57,623 bases of DNA from Gemmatimonadales bacterium (GTDB lineage: Bacteria > Gemmatimonadota > Gemmatimonadetes > Longimicrobiales > Gaopeijiaceae), in contig REED01000146.1 of NCBI GenBank assembly GCA_007695225.1, positions 1 through 57,623 of the forward strand, written 5' to 3'. The notes under the pieces were generated by a model. The model saw only the letters and a list, made by a program, of their open reading frames with translations, made no database searches and was not told where the DNA came from. The position numbers and the translations under genes are program-made. Below are positions 9,186 to 19,537 of this stretch, one piece after another. Numbering within the stretch: the stretch's first letter is position 1; the number at the start of each line of letters is the position of its first letter.

Positions 9186-10609
9186 GGGACCAATCAGCGA
9201 TGGGAGGGGCCGTGGAGCAGGACGTGGGGAAGGATGCGGGAGGGGATGCCGGGACGATGTCCATGGGCGAGGTGGAAGCGACGGAGGGCCGGGCGACGGG
9301 GACGAGAACTGGCGCAGGAGCGGGGAAACGGGGGGAGAAAGACCCACTCCCCCCCGAGATGCAAGCTCTGGGGCGCCGGGCGCGAGAGGCCCAGCAGGGC
9401 CTCGTGAAGGCTCCCCACACGCAGCGCGTGGACGCCCTGGTCCAGGCGGCGGCGGCGATTCGGGGCGGGACGGAGGCGCTTCTGGCCGCCAATGCCCTGG
9501 ACCTGGCGGCCGCCGGACGAGGGGACCGCCCCGACGCTTTCCTGGACCGGCTTCGCCTCACCAAGGAGCGGGTCGAGGCCATGGCGTCGGGGCTGGAGGC
9601 CATCGCCCGGCGCCCCGACCCTCTGGGGGCGGTGGACCAGGAGTGGCAACGGGACGATGGCATGGCCTTCCAGCGGGTCCGCGTGCCCCTGGGCGTAATC
9701 GCCGTCGTCTTCGAGAGCCGCCCCAACGTGGCCGCCGACGCCGCCGGTCTCTGTCTGAAGTCCGGAAACGCCGCCATCCTCCGGGGTGGTAGCGAGAGTC
9801 GACGGTCGGTGGAGGTGATCCTCGACGCCGTCCGCACAGGTTTGGAGCACGCCGGCCTTCCCGTCGATGCCGTGAGCCAGGTCCCCTCCCAGGATCGGGC
9901 GCTGGTGGGCCACCTTCTGCGGATGACGGAATACGTGGACCTCCTCATCCCCCGGGGCGGCCGCTCCCTGGTGGCCCGGGTCCAGGAAGAGAGCCGGGTT
10001 CCTGTACTGGGACACCTCATGGGCGTGAACCACACCTATGTCCACGCCGGGGCCGACCCGGAGATGGCCAAGCGGATTCTTGTCAACGCCAAAATGCGAC
10101 GAACCGGGATCTGCGGGGCCACCGAGACCCTCCTCATCGACGAGTCGGTGGCCGGAGTTCTCCTTCCCGACCTGATCCAGGCGCTGGCGGCCGCCGGCTG
10201 CCGCCTCCGGGGCGACCAGGCGGCCCATCGTGTCGCGGAAGCCCACGGATTGGCCATGGAACCGGCCGTCGAAGAAGACTGGGATACGGAGTGGCTGGAT
10301 GCCGTCCTCGGCGTTCGGGTGGTGGCCGGACTGGACCAGGCCCTGACCCACATCGCCGCCCACGGCACGGGGCACACCGAGGCCATCGTGACCCAGGACC
10401 CCAGGGCCGCCGAGCACTTCCTACGGGAGGTGGATGCTGCCATCGTCATGCACAACGCCTCCACCCAGTTTGCCGATGGCGGAGAGTTCGGCTTCGGCGC
10501 CGAGATCGGAATCGCCACGGGGCGGATCCATGCCCGGGGCCCGGTGGGGGCGGAGCATCTGACCAGTTACAAGTATCGCGTTCACGGTCAGGGTCACATC
10601 CGTCCCTGA
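9182..10609 (+). CDS. proA: gamma-glutamyl phosphate reductase
   Basis: The 475-residue ProA reduces gamma-glutamyl phosphate with NADPH to glutamate semialdehyde, the second step of proline synthesis. Landmarks: RVPLGVIAVVFESRPNVAADAAGLCLKSGNAAILRGG for the cofactor domain in outline, DLLIPRGG, and the catalytic Cys311 in RTGICGATETLL. The C-terminus (EIGIATGRIHARGP, LTSYKYRV) is typical. The start overlaps the proB stop by 4 nt (ATGA). From this start there is a Gly/Thr-rich, low-complexity extension of about 55 residues before the usual domain. An internal ATG at 9257 would remove part of it, but the coupling favours 9182. The aminotransferase begins 4 nt after the stop. Confidence 0.95.
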   Translation: MRDQSAMGGAVEQDVGKDAGGDAGTMSMGEVEATEGRATGTRTGAGAGKRGEKDPLPPEMQALGRRAREAQQGLVKAPHTQRVDALVQAAAAIRGGTEALLAANALDLAAAGRGDRPDAFLDRLRLTKERVEAMASGLEAIARRPDPLGAVDQEWQRDDGMAFQRVRVPLGVIAVVFESRPNVAADAAGLCLKSGNAAILRGGSESRRSVEVILDAVRTGLEHAGLPVDAVSQVPSQDRALVGHLLRMTEYVDLLIPRGGRSLVARVQEESRVPVLGHLMGVNHTYVHAGADPEMAKRILVNAKMRRTGICGATETLLIDESVAGVLLPDLIQALAAAGCRLRGDQAAHRVAEAHGLAMEPAVEEDWDTEWLDAVLGVRVVAGLDQALTHIAAHGTGHTEAIVTQDPRAAEHFLREVDAAIVMHNASTQFADGGEFGFGAEIGIATGRIHARGPVGAEHLTSYKYRVHGQGHIRP

Positions 10610-10613
10610 CGCC

Positions 10614-11918
10614 ATGCCGGACCCAACCCTTCCACCCCCGCTTTCCATGGTTCCCGACGCCACCACCCCGGACTCCGAGTTCTACCGGATCCGACGCCTT
10701 CCTCCCTACGTCTTCGCCGAGGTGAACGCCCTGAAGGCCGCAGCCCGGGCCCGGGGAGAGGATGTCATCGATTTCGGTATGGGAAATCCGGACCTCCCCA
10801 CCCCGAAACACATCGTGGAGAAGCTGGTGGAGACGGTGGCGGACCCCAAGAGCCACCGGTATTCCATTTCCCGTGGGATCCCCGGGCTCCGTCGGGCGCT
10901 CACAGCCTACTACCAACGGCGGTTCGGCGTGGAGCTGGATCCGGAGCGGGAGGCCATTGTCACCCTGGGCTCCAAGGAGGGCCTCGCCAACTTGGCCCAG
11001 GCCATCACCGCTCCCGGGGACGTGATCCTCTGCCCCAATCCCAGCTATCCCATCCACGCCTTCGGCTTCACCATCGCCGGGGCCTCGGTCCGGTCCGTCC
11101 CCCTGGTGTCCGGCGGGGACCTGATGGCCTCCCTGGAGCAGGCCCACCGACACGCGGTACCCAGCCCTTCGGCCCTCATCCTCAACTTCCCCTCCAACCC
11201 CACAGCCCGGGTAGTGGACCGGGCGTTCTACGAGGAGGTGGTGGCCTTCGCCCGGAAGCACGGGATCTACATCCTCTCCGACCTGGCCTACGCCGAGATC
11301 TACTTCGAGGGGGAGCCCCCCCCCTCCATCCTGGAGATTCCGGGGGCCAAGGAGGTGGCGGTGGAGTTCACCTCCCTCTCCAAGACCTATTCCATGGCGG
11401 GATGGCGCATGGGATTCGCCGCGGGGAACCCTAAGCTCATCTCAGCACTGACCCGGGTCAAATCCTACCTGGACTACGGGGCCTTCACCCCCATCCAGGT
11501 GGCGGCCACGGCCGCGCTGAACGGACCGCAGGACTGCATTGAACTCCACCGGCAAACCTACCGGCATCGCCGTGATGTCCTGGTGGAGTCCTTCGGGCGG
11601 GCGGGGTGGACCATTCCCTCACCCCCGGCCACCATGTTCGCCTGGGCCCCTATCCCGGAAGGGTATTCCCACCTGGGCTCGGTGGGCTTCGCCAAGCTCC
11701 TCCTCCAGGAGGCGCAGGTGGCCGTGGCTCCTGGGTTGGGCTTCGGGGAACATGGTGACGACCATGTGCGGATCGCTCTCGTGGAAAACGAACAGCGCAT
11801 CCGTCAGGCGGCCCGGAACCTCAAGCGACTATTCGAGAGCGGGAAGGGAAGGGAACCGGCCCTCACCCGGGCCGGGGACGAGGACGGGGACCGGACCGGG
11901 GGCCACCCCGCGTCCTGA
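10614..11918 (+). CDS. class I/II aminotransferase, AlaC-like
   Basis: A 434-residue PLP-dependent fold-type I aminotransferase. The opening EFYRIRRLPPYVF with NALKAAARARGEDVIDFGMGNPD closely resembles the AlaC group, which converts pyruvate and glutamate to alanine and 2-oxoglutarate. NPTARVV is the usual NPTG region with Ala in place of Gly. The PLP lysine is K257 in SLSKTYSMAGWRMGF, and the substrate-carboxylate Arg lies in DDHVRIALVENE. Third gene of the proBA operon, 4 nt after proA, so glutamate-family metabolism is the likely context. The last 25 residues are an acidic, low-complexity tail. The stop codon lies inside a terminator hairpin. Confidence 0.85.
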   Translation: MPDPTLPPPLSMVPDATTPDSEFYRIRRLPPYVFAEVNALKAAARARGEDVIDFGMGNPDLPTPKHIVEKLVETVADPKSHRYSISRGIPGLRRALTAYYQRRFGVELDPEREAIVTLGSKEGLANLAQAITAPGDVILCPNPSYPIHAFGFTIAGASVRSVPLVSGGDLMASLEQAHRHAVPSPSALILNFPSNPTARVVDRAFYEEVVAFARKHGIYILSDLAYAEIYFEGEPPPSILEIPGAKEVAVEFTSLSKTYSMAGWRMGFAAGNPKLISALTRVKSYLDYGAFTPIQVAATAALNGPQDCIELHRQTYRHRRDVLVESFGRAGWTIPSPPATMFAWAPIPEGYSHLGSVGFAKLLLQEAQVAVAPGLGFGEHGDDHVRIALVENEQRIRQAARNLKRLFESGKGREPALTRAGDEDGDRTGGHPAS

Positions 11919-11966
11919 CAGACACACCGTGGGGGATGGTGCCGATGGTCTGTCAGGGCGCGGGGT
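11905..11966. terminator. 19-bp hairpin overlapping the aminotransferase stop codon
   Basis: Positions 11905-11923 pair with 11948-11966, with one G-T pair, around a 24-nt loop. The TGA of the aminotransferase gene (11916-11918) is inside the left arm. No U-tract. The genes converge here, with thiC ending at 12139. The design matches the hairpin at 2958-3011. Confidence 0.65.
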
Positions 11967-12138
11967 CACCGGAGCTTCACCCGGTGTCGTGGACCTCAAG
12001 GAGTTCTTCGCGTGGATGGCCGGTTCGTTGAGGGATGGAGGAACTCAAGAACCCCCCGGGGACCGAGACCCATGCCCTGGATCGCGAGACCCGTGGATGT
12101 GGACCGCGGGAGCCTCCGCCCACTGGGGCTGACCCCGG

Positions 12139-13943
<1,805 letters not shown>

Positions 13944-13998
13944 GTGTGGTACCCCGGGAAACCGGGAAGGAGGGGTCGGACCCTCCTGGCGCGCCGCT

Positions 13999-14072
13999 CT
14001 CCCTACGCCGGTGTGAACCGGATCAGGTTCCAAGGGACTGTCTCAACCCCGGCGATGCGGGGTACCCCTGGC
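13999..14072 (-). promoter_or_regulatory. TPP riboswitch (THI element) controlling thiC
   Basis: The minus strand carries the family's signature blocks. There is a GGGGTACC start, and TTGAGA in place of the usual CTGAGA. Then come ACCTGATCCGG, a short CCGG-TTCACA-CCGG hairpin, and the closing GGCGTAGGGA. It senses thiamin pyrophosphate and, through the terminator at 13902-13943, should stop transcription before thiC. The aptamer begins within about 20 nt of the stop of the upstream glycosylase gene, so thiC is either co-transcribed with that gene or has a promoter inside it. Confidence 0.93.
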
Positions 14073-14087
14073 GGCTGTGCGGAGAAC

Positions 14088-14933
14088 CTAGTCCCCCCCG
14101 GATCCCCGTGCAATCTCCCTGGCCCGGGTCCAGATGGCGTCGAACGCCTCCTCGGTGAGGGTCCCGGTGAAGGTGTTCTGCTGGCTCGGATGGTACGAAG
14201 CCAGGAGATGGACCGTGCGGGAGGCCGGGTTGGTCAGGGAGGCTGGATCGCTCTTGGAGGCTGGCGCTGGGGTCGGCGGGGCGCCCGGACCCCTGGAGGT
14301 CTCCCCTTCGTCCTGGTTCACCGTCATCGGTACCTCCGCGGTCATCGGTACATCCACCGGCACCTCCACCCCGTGACCGAAGCGGGGCTTGGGAGTGGGT
14401 ACGGGAAGGCCCCGATCCCGGAGAAGGCGAAGGGTGTGGTCGAAGGCGAAGCCCCCCAGCGCGACGATGCAGCGCAGACGCGGGAGGAGGATCTCCAGTT
14501 CCCGCTCCAGGAAGAGTCGGCAGGCCCTCCGCTCGTCCGGCGTGGGACGATTCCCTGGCGGGGCACACCGGACGCCGGCTGTGATCCAGCAATCGGTGAG
14601 GGTCAGTCCGTCGTTCCGCCCAACGGAATCCGGCCCACTGGCGAAGCCGGCCCGGTGAAGCGCCCGATAGAGCCATTCCCCGGAGCGATCCCCGGTGAAC
14701 ATCCGGCCTGTGCGGTTCGCTCCGTGTGCTGCCGGGGCCAACCCGACCACCAGGACCCTGGCATCGGGATCGCCGAAGCTGGGGACCGGTCGTCCCCAGT
14801 ATTCCTGGTCAGCAAAGGCGGCCCGCTTCTCCCGGGCCACCCTCTCCCGCCACGCCACCAGGCGGGGGCAGGCCCGGCATTGGACCACTTCCCGGTTGAG
14901 CTGCCAGAGCGCGGATTCTGCCGAATGGTTCAT
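14088..14933 (-). CDS. uracil-DNA glycosylase, family 5 (UDGb-like)
   Basis: A 281-residue glycosylase that removes uracil and related deaminated bases from DNA to start base-excision repair. The start at 14933 (MNHSAES) follows from the family N-terminus; the open frame continues upstream but is antisense to the TldD gene. Four spaced cysteines, starting with CRACPRL, belong to the iron-sulfur cluster type of UDG. Motif A is [16 protein letters not shown] and the C-terminal motif is HPSQQNT; GLAPAA and SQQNT point to family 5. A Pro/Ser/Thr-rich insert of about 45 residues, partly built from an 18-bp repeat (14323-14358), sits between the two halves. Divergent from TldD with 141 bp between; immediately upstream of the thiC riboswitch. 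Confidence 0.9.
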   Translation of the reverse strand: MNHSAESALWQLNREVVQCRACPRLVAWRERVAREKRAAFADQEYWGRPVPSFGDPDARVLVVGLAPAAHGANRTGRMFTGDRSGEWLYRALHRAGFASGPDSVGRNDGLTLTDCWITAGVRCAPPGNRPTPDERRACRLFLERELEILLPRLRCIVALGGFAFDHTLRLLRDRGLPVPTPKPRFGHGVEVPVDVPMTAEVPMTVNQDEGETSRGPGAPPTPAPASKSDPASLTNPASRTVHLLASYHPSQQNTFTGTLTEEAFDAIWTRAREIARGSGGD

Positions 14934-15074
14934 GCCATGGAGATTGCGCGCCCTCCGCCCTTCGGACAACCCGGGAAGGGGTCGAAGTCTGCGGCCTTGC
15001 CACGCCATGGGGGGGTGACCTACCGTCGGAGATGCGTCCCCCGCTCTCCCACCCCTGACGATTCCTGGCCCGCC

Positions 15075-16712
15075 ATGAAACGACGCGACTTCCTCCGGCA
15101 CTCCACCCTGGCCGCGGCCGGCTTTCCCCTGATCATGCACGCCGGAGGCCTGAGGGAGGCCCAGGCCCTCCACGGGATCCTGGGGCCGAGTGTCCGATCG
15201 CGAGGTGCCGACGAGGACCCACGGCCCCTGGCGGACCGGGCCCTGGAGACCGCCCGCTCCGCCGGGGCGGAATACGCCGACGTCCGGATCAACACCAATC
15301 GGCTCCAGGCCCTCTCCACCCGGGACCGGAGGATCACGGGCGTCGCGGACAACCTCACTTCGGGGTTCGGGGTCCGGGTCCTGGTGGATGGCACCTGGGG
15401 GTTTGCCGCCAGCGGGACGTTGACCCTGGCAGAGGTGGAGCGGGTCACCCGGGTGGCGGTGGCCCAGGCCCGGGCCAACCGGGCCGCCCAGCGTCGGCCG
15501 GTGGAGTTGGCCCCCGCCGAGGTGGAGACCGACGGGGTGTGGCGAAGCCCCATCCGCATCGACCCCTTCGCGATCCCCATCGAAGAGAAGGTGGCCCACC
15601 TCCTCCAGGCCAACGAGGCGGCCCTGGCCGTGGGGGGCGTGCGGGTGGTGACGTCGAACCTCCGTTTCCTCCGGGAGGACAAGTTCTTCGCCAACTCGGA
15701 GGGGACGGTCACGGACCAGGTGGTCTTCCAGTCCTACCCCACCATGAGCGTCACCGCGGTGGCCGCCGACGGGTCCGACTTCCAGTCCAGGAACTCCACC
15801 GAGATCCCCCCGCTGGGGCTGGGGTGGGAGCACGTGGTGGACTCGGACCTGCCGGGGCAGGCTCCCCAGTATGCCTCCGACGCCGTGGAGAAGCTCTCCG
15901 CCCGGTCGGTGGAGCCCGGCCGCTATGACCTGGTCCTCCTCCCCTCCCACCTGGGGCTCACCCTCCACGAGTCCATCGCCCACCCCACCGAGCTGGACCG
16001 GATCTTCGGCTTCGAGGCCAACTACGCCGGGACCTCCTTCATCTGGCCGCTGGAGGAATTCCTGGGACGGTTCCAGTATGGGCCGGAGTGGATGAACGTG
16101 GTGGGAGAGCGGTCCGCCGAGGGAGGATTGGCCACCGTGGGATGGGACGACGAGGGGGTTAAGCCCCGGGACTACCATATCGTGAAGGACGGGATCCTGA
16201 ACGACCTCCAGACCACCCGGGAACAGGCCCCCTGGCTCGAGGACTGGTACCGGAGCCAGGGAAGGGAAGTGCGGTCCCACGGAAACTCCTACGCCCAGTC
16301 CTGGGCGGACGTCCAGTTCCAGCGGATGCCCAACATCAACCTCCTCCCCTATCCGGACCGGGATGTGAGCGTGGAGGAGCTGGCCGGAGACATCGAGAAC
16401 GGGATCCTCATCGAGGGGCGGGGCTCCTTCTCCATCGACCAGCAGCGCTACAACTCCCAGTACGGCGGACAGGTCTTCCGGGAGATCCGGAACGGCCGCA
16501 TCGGGGGGATGCTGAAGGACGTGGCCTACCAGATCCGGACCCCGGAGTTCTGGAACGCCATGGACCTGGCGGGGGGGGAGAGCACCTACTTCATGTACGG
16601 CACGGTGGGGGACGCGAAGGGCCAGCCGGCCCAGTCCAACGCCATTTCCCACGGCTGCCCCGCCACGCGGCACCGGGGGATCACGGTGATCAACACCGCC
16701 CGGGAGGTCTGA
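15075..16712 (+). CDS. TldD/PmbA-family metalloprotease with a Tat signal
   Basis: A 545-residue protease-like protein of the TldD family, whose Escherichia coli member works with TldE to degrade peptides and process microcins. I start at the ATG at 15075 because it opens with [10 protein letters not shown] and a hydrophobic stretch, a twin-arginine signal, so the protein is probably exported folded; E. coli TldD is cytoplasmic. The zinc motif HESIAH is at H298-H303, and Cys528 in [11 protein letters not shown] is the expected third ligand. The long open frame running upstream from 13818 is not coding: it crosses the thiC leader and the antisense glycosylase. No TldE partner is adjacent. Confidence 0.9.
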   Translation: MKRRDFLRHSTLAAAGFPLIMHAGGLREAQALHGILGPSVRSRGADEDPRPLADRALETARSAGAEYADVRINTNRLQALSTRDRRITGVADNLTSGFGVRVLVDGTWGFAASGTLTLAEVERVTRVAVAQARANRAAQRRPVELAPAEVETDGVWRSPIRIDPFAIPIEEKVAHLLQANEAALAVGGVRVVTSNLRFLREDKFFANSEGTVTDQVVFQSYPTMSVTAVAADGSDFQSRNSTEIPPLGLGWEHVVDSDLPGQAPQYASDAVEKLSARSVEPGRYDLVLLPSHLGLTLHESIAHPTELDRIFGFEANYAGTSFIWPLEEFLGRFQYGPEWMNVVGERSAEGGLATVGWDDEGVKPRDYHIVKDGILNDLQTTREQAPWLEDWYRSQGREVRSHGNSYAQSWADVQFQRMPNINLLPYPDRDVSVEELAGDIENGILIEGRGSFSIDQQRYNSQYGGQVFREIRNGRIGGMLKDVAYQIRTPEFWNAMDLAGGESTYFMYGTVGDAKGQPAQSNAISHGCPATRHRGITVINTAREV

Positions 16713-16751
16713 AGGGCGCGGAGGGAGAGGGAGCGGCGCCGTTGGCTTCGC

Positions 16752-19019
16752 TTACCCTCCCACCTGCGCAAGGAGATTCCGGGCCGCCTGGTTCCCCGGA
16801 TCCAGTTCGAGTACCCGCCGGAGGCGGGTCCGCCCCTCGTCCATCCTCCCCACCTCGAGGAGGACCAGCGCCAGGCTGCCGTGGGCCCCGGGATGGTCCG
16901 GGTCTGCGGCCACCGCCCGGCGGAAGATGGCCTCCGCCGCCTCCAGGTCCCCCTGCTCCATCTGGAGGGTGCCCAGCTGGAGCAGGGGCTCCGCGTTTCG
17001 GGGATCGGTATCTGCGGCGGCCTGGAAGGCGAGGGCCGCCCCCGAGGCATCCCCCATCTCCCGCCGGAGGATCCCCAGGTTGAACCAGCTCCTGGGGCGA
17101 TGAAGAGATTCATCCTCCACCACCGTCTCGAGTTCACGGAGCGCCTCGCCGCGTCGCCCCAGCGCGTAGAGGTTTTCAGCCCGCTTGGCCCGGACCTCGT
17201 TCAGTCGGGGCTGCAGGGCCAGGGCCCGATCCAGGTGAGGAAGAGCGTCGGCCGGGCGCCCGCGACGTTCCTCCAGGAGTGCTCCCAGGATGAAATGGCT
17301 CCAGGGATGCTCAGGGTACCGGCGAACCGTCTCTTCGAGCACGCCTTCGGCAGCCGTGACCGAGTCCATCTCCAGGAGAGCCCGGGCCAGGGCGATCCGT
17401 GCCTCGGCCGTGGCGTCGCCCCGGGCACCTCCACCGGCGTCCACACCGGAATCCGCGTGAAGCATCTCCCGGCCGGCCGCTATCACCTGCGAGAGGTAGC
17501 CCGAGTGGCGATGCATGGTCTCGTAGAAGTGGAAGAGCGCCTCGGTGCGAAGGGAGGATTGGAGGGCCTCGGATCGGTGGAGGAGGAGTTCGGGGCGGGC
17601 CAGCATCCCCAGCGCACCCACCTCCACCAGGGCCACCGGCACCGGCGAGTCGATCACCGGCCGTCCCGCCTCCGGGGGAAGGGGCGGGCGAGGCACCCGC
17701 TGGATCCAGTGGTCGGTGAAGCGCACATGGGGGACATCGCTGGTTCCCCCTGCCGTCAGGTGGCATCCTACGCAGTCCCCTGACATGGCTTCCTGGGGCG
17801 AGGCGAGGCCAGGCCGGGAGCAGAGCTCCCCCCCACTCGCCGGATCGGAGCCGGGGGAGGGATTGCTGGAAGGCGTCATCCCTCCGTGGCAGTCCACACA
17901 GCGATTCCGATAGTGGTCCGGGGGCACTTCGGTGCCGGGTATATGGGACAGGTGGCAGGTGGTGCAGGTCATCTCCGTGGCCTGGAAGCAGGCGCTCCGG
18001 GCCAGGCGGATCGGATGGGAGTCGATTCCCACCCAGTCCGGATCCTCCAATTGCAGCGCCGGCACATACACCGCCCGGTTCTCCGCCAGCTCCATCCCGG
18101 GACGGAAGGTCATGGGATCCTCCCCGTCCGGGTAGGCCATGACCCCGGCCAGATGGCACTGGGCGCAGACCGCCAGTTCCGCTGTGCGATCCAGGCGCAC
18201 GGGGTTCACGATCCAGGGATCCCCGCCTTCATCTCCATCGCCGGGGGCATCCCCCGCCATGCGACGCTCCACATGCTCCGCTCCGGGCCCGTGGCATCGC
18301 TCGCAGGAAATGGCCCGGGGGAGTTCGGCGAAGACGTTCTGGGTGTGGGGCTCCAGCCGGGGAAGATCTCCATGGCAGGCCAGGCACTGCAGGATGATGG
18401 GCCGACTGAACCGGTCGTTGGCCTCGGCGTATCCGGGGCTCAGATCCCATCGCGCCTCCTGGGCATACCAGGTAAGGGGCATCTGGGTGACCCGTCCGTT
18501 GCGGACCATGAGGTAGGAGCGGGTCTGGTTTCCCGATCCGACGACCTGGTCGGCGGGGAAGGTCACCTCGTGGGCCACCCCGCGCCCATCCTCCGTCCTC
18601 AACACCTCTCGCTGGACGAGGCGGACTCCGTCGAGGGCGGCCTGATAGAGGAGGCCGTCCACGGGGCTGTGGATCCATCCCTCCGGGAACGCATTGGCAG
18701 GGATTCCAGACAGCGAGCTTCCTTCGAAACGTTCGGGAGCGCCGGCTGGATCGAAGTCCGAGAGGGACCGGCTATGATTCGTGTCCCGGTACCGATCCAC
18801 CACATCGCCATGGCAGGGAACGCAGGCGGCATCCCCCACGAACCCCGGATCCCCCGACCCGAGTAATCGGTCGGGGTGGGTGGCGAAGGAAGACACCGAT
18901 GATCCGCTCTCGACGGGACGAACGGCCTCACCGGAGCCGTTCGGATCACACCCCGAGGCCAGCAGAACCAGCGCCGACCCCACAGCCATCGAAACGGGAG
19001 CTGACAGCAGCATTCGCAC
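16752..19019 (-). CDS. seven-heme c-type cytochrome lipoprotein with C-terminal TPR domain
   Basis: A 755-residue lipoprotein with two parts. A signal with lipobox LASGC (C24) anchors it to a membrane. Seven CxxCH haem-c motifs follow (CVPCH at residue 66, CLACH at 212, then CERCH, CAQCH, CTTCH, CVDCH and CVGCH at 416). From about residue 480 it is TPR repeats to the end. I prefer the GTG at 19019, which gives an Arg in the signal and lies 12 nt after GGAGG; the ATG at 19013 is the alternative. It is the last gene of the operon susC-susD-lipoprotein-cytochrome, 29 nt after the preceding gene. The domain order suggests extracytoplasmic electron transfer coupled to protein contacts. Redox partner and substrate are unknown. 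Confidence 0.87.
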   Translation of the reverse strand: MRMLLSAPVSMAVGSALVLLASGCDPNGSGEAVRPVESGSSVSSFATHPDRLLGSGDPGFVGDAACVPCHGDVVDRYRDTNHSRSLSDFDPAGAPERFEGSSLSGIPANAFPEGWIHSPVDGLLYQAALDGVRLVQREVLRTEDGRGVAHEVTFPADQVVGSGNQTRSYLMVRNGRVTQMPLTWYAQEARWDLSPGYAEANDRFSRPIILQCLACHGDLPRLEPHTQNVFAELPRAISCERCHGPGAEHVERRMAGDAPGDGDEGGDPWIVNPVRLDRTAELAVCAQCHLAGVMAYPDGEDPMTFRPGMELAENRAVYVPALQLEDPDWVGIDSHPIRLARSACFQATEMTCTTCHLSHIPGTEVPPDHYRNRCVDCHGGMTPSSNPSPGSDPASGGELCSRPGLASPQEAMSGDCVGCHLTAGGTSDVPHVRFTDHWIQRVPRPPLPPEAGRPVIDSPVPVALVEVGALGMLARPELLLHRSEALQSSLRTEALFHFYETMHRHSGYLSQVIAAGREMLHADSGVDAGGGARGDATAEARIALARALLEMDSVTAAEGVLEETVRRYPEHPWSHFILGALLEERRGRPADALPHLDRALALQPRLNEVRAKRAENLYALGRRGEALRELETVVEDESLHRPRSWFNLGILRREMGDASGAALAFQAAADTDPRNAEPLLQLGTLQMEQGDLEAAEAIFRRAVAADPDHPGAHGSLALVLLEVGRMDEGRTRLRRVLELDPGNQAARNLLAQVGG

Positions 19020-19048
19020 GGTAGCTGTCCACCTCCTCAAAGGGAGCG

Positions 19049-19537
19049 TCAGAAGGGCAGGTCCCCGTTCTGGGTCGGCTGCCCCTGTCCTCCCCCGGTG
19101 ATGGAGCGGATCACCAGCACCGCCACCGCGCCGAAGGCGGCGGCCAGGATGCCCGTCCGGGTCCGGGAGAATTCCTTCCGGTCGACCTCCAGGACCTGGG
19201 AACGGTGGAACTGCAGAGTATCGCGGCGGCCCTCGAAGACCGTGCCTGCGTAGATCGCACCCCACCCCACGTCCAGCCGGAGGGAGTCGGGCGTCAGCCC
19301 GATCAGGGGGCCCTCCACGGCCCGGATGGGCCGACCCACCCGGTCGGAAAGCTCTCCGGCCGCAGGTCCGGCGAGTCGGAGCCGCACATCGTCCCCGGGA
19401 ACGGGATCCTCTCCCACCACCGGAACGTACGCGTAGCAACCGGCCACCACACCGATACAGGCCAGGAAGAGAAGCGGGCGGCCCGGGCCGGGGGCGGCGG
19501 GGGGGGGGGGGGGGAGAGAAGGAATTGGAATCAGCAC
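19049..19537 (-). CDS. small lipoprotein with a poly-proline signal region (possible contingency gene)
   Basis: A predicted 162-residue lipoprotein that I do not recognise. The GTG at 19537 overlaps the stop of the SusD gene (GTGCTGA), implying translational coupling. The N-terminus is VLIPIPS, then a run of prolines encoded by a C16 tract, then LLFLACIGVVAGC, a hydrophobic core with lipobox VAGC. The mature part looks beta-rich, with AGTVFEG and SQVLEVDR segments, and ends in a hydrophobic segment (GILAAAFGAVAVLVIRSI), possibly a second membrane anchor, and a short polar tail. No start codon is obvious between the tract and the hydrophobic core, so the tract lies inside the coding region and any slip would put the gene out of frame. 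Third gene of the SusCD operon. Confidence 0.7.
   Translation of the reverse strand: MLIPIPSLPPPPPAAPGPGRPLLFLACIGVVAGCYAYVPVVGEDPVPGDDVRLRLAGPAAGELSDRVGRPIRAVEGPLIGLTPDSLRLDVGWGAIYAGTVFEGRRDTLQFHRSQVLEVDRKEFSRTRTGILAAAFGAVAVLVIRSITGGGQGQPTQNGDLPF
19499..19514. repeat. 16-nt homopolymer (G on plus, C on the coding strand)
   Basis: Sixteen uninterrupted G residues within the signal-peptide region of the 162-residue lipoprotein gene. Tracts this long slip during replication and are typical of phase-variable genes. They are also a known weak point for sequencing, so the exact length is uncertain. Confidence 0.9.

Noticed and set aside
14934-16673. Upstream extension of the glycosylase frame (minus strand)
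   Set aside because: Antisense to TldD. Family similarity begins only at MNHSAES (14933).
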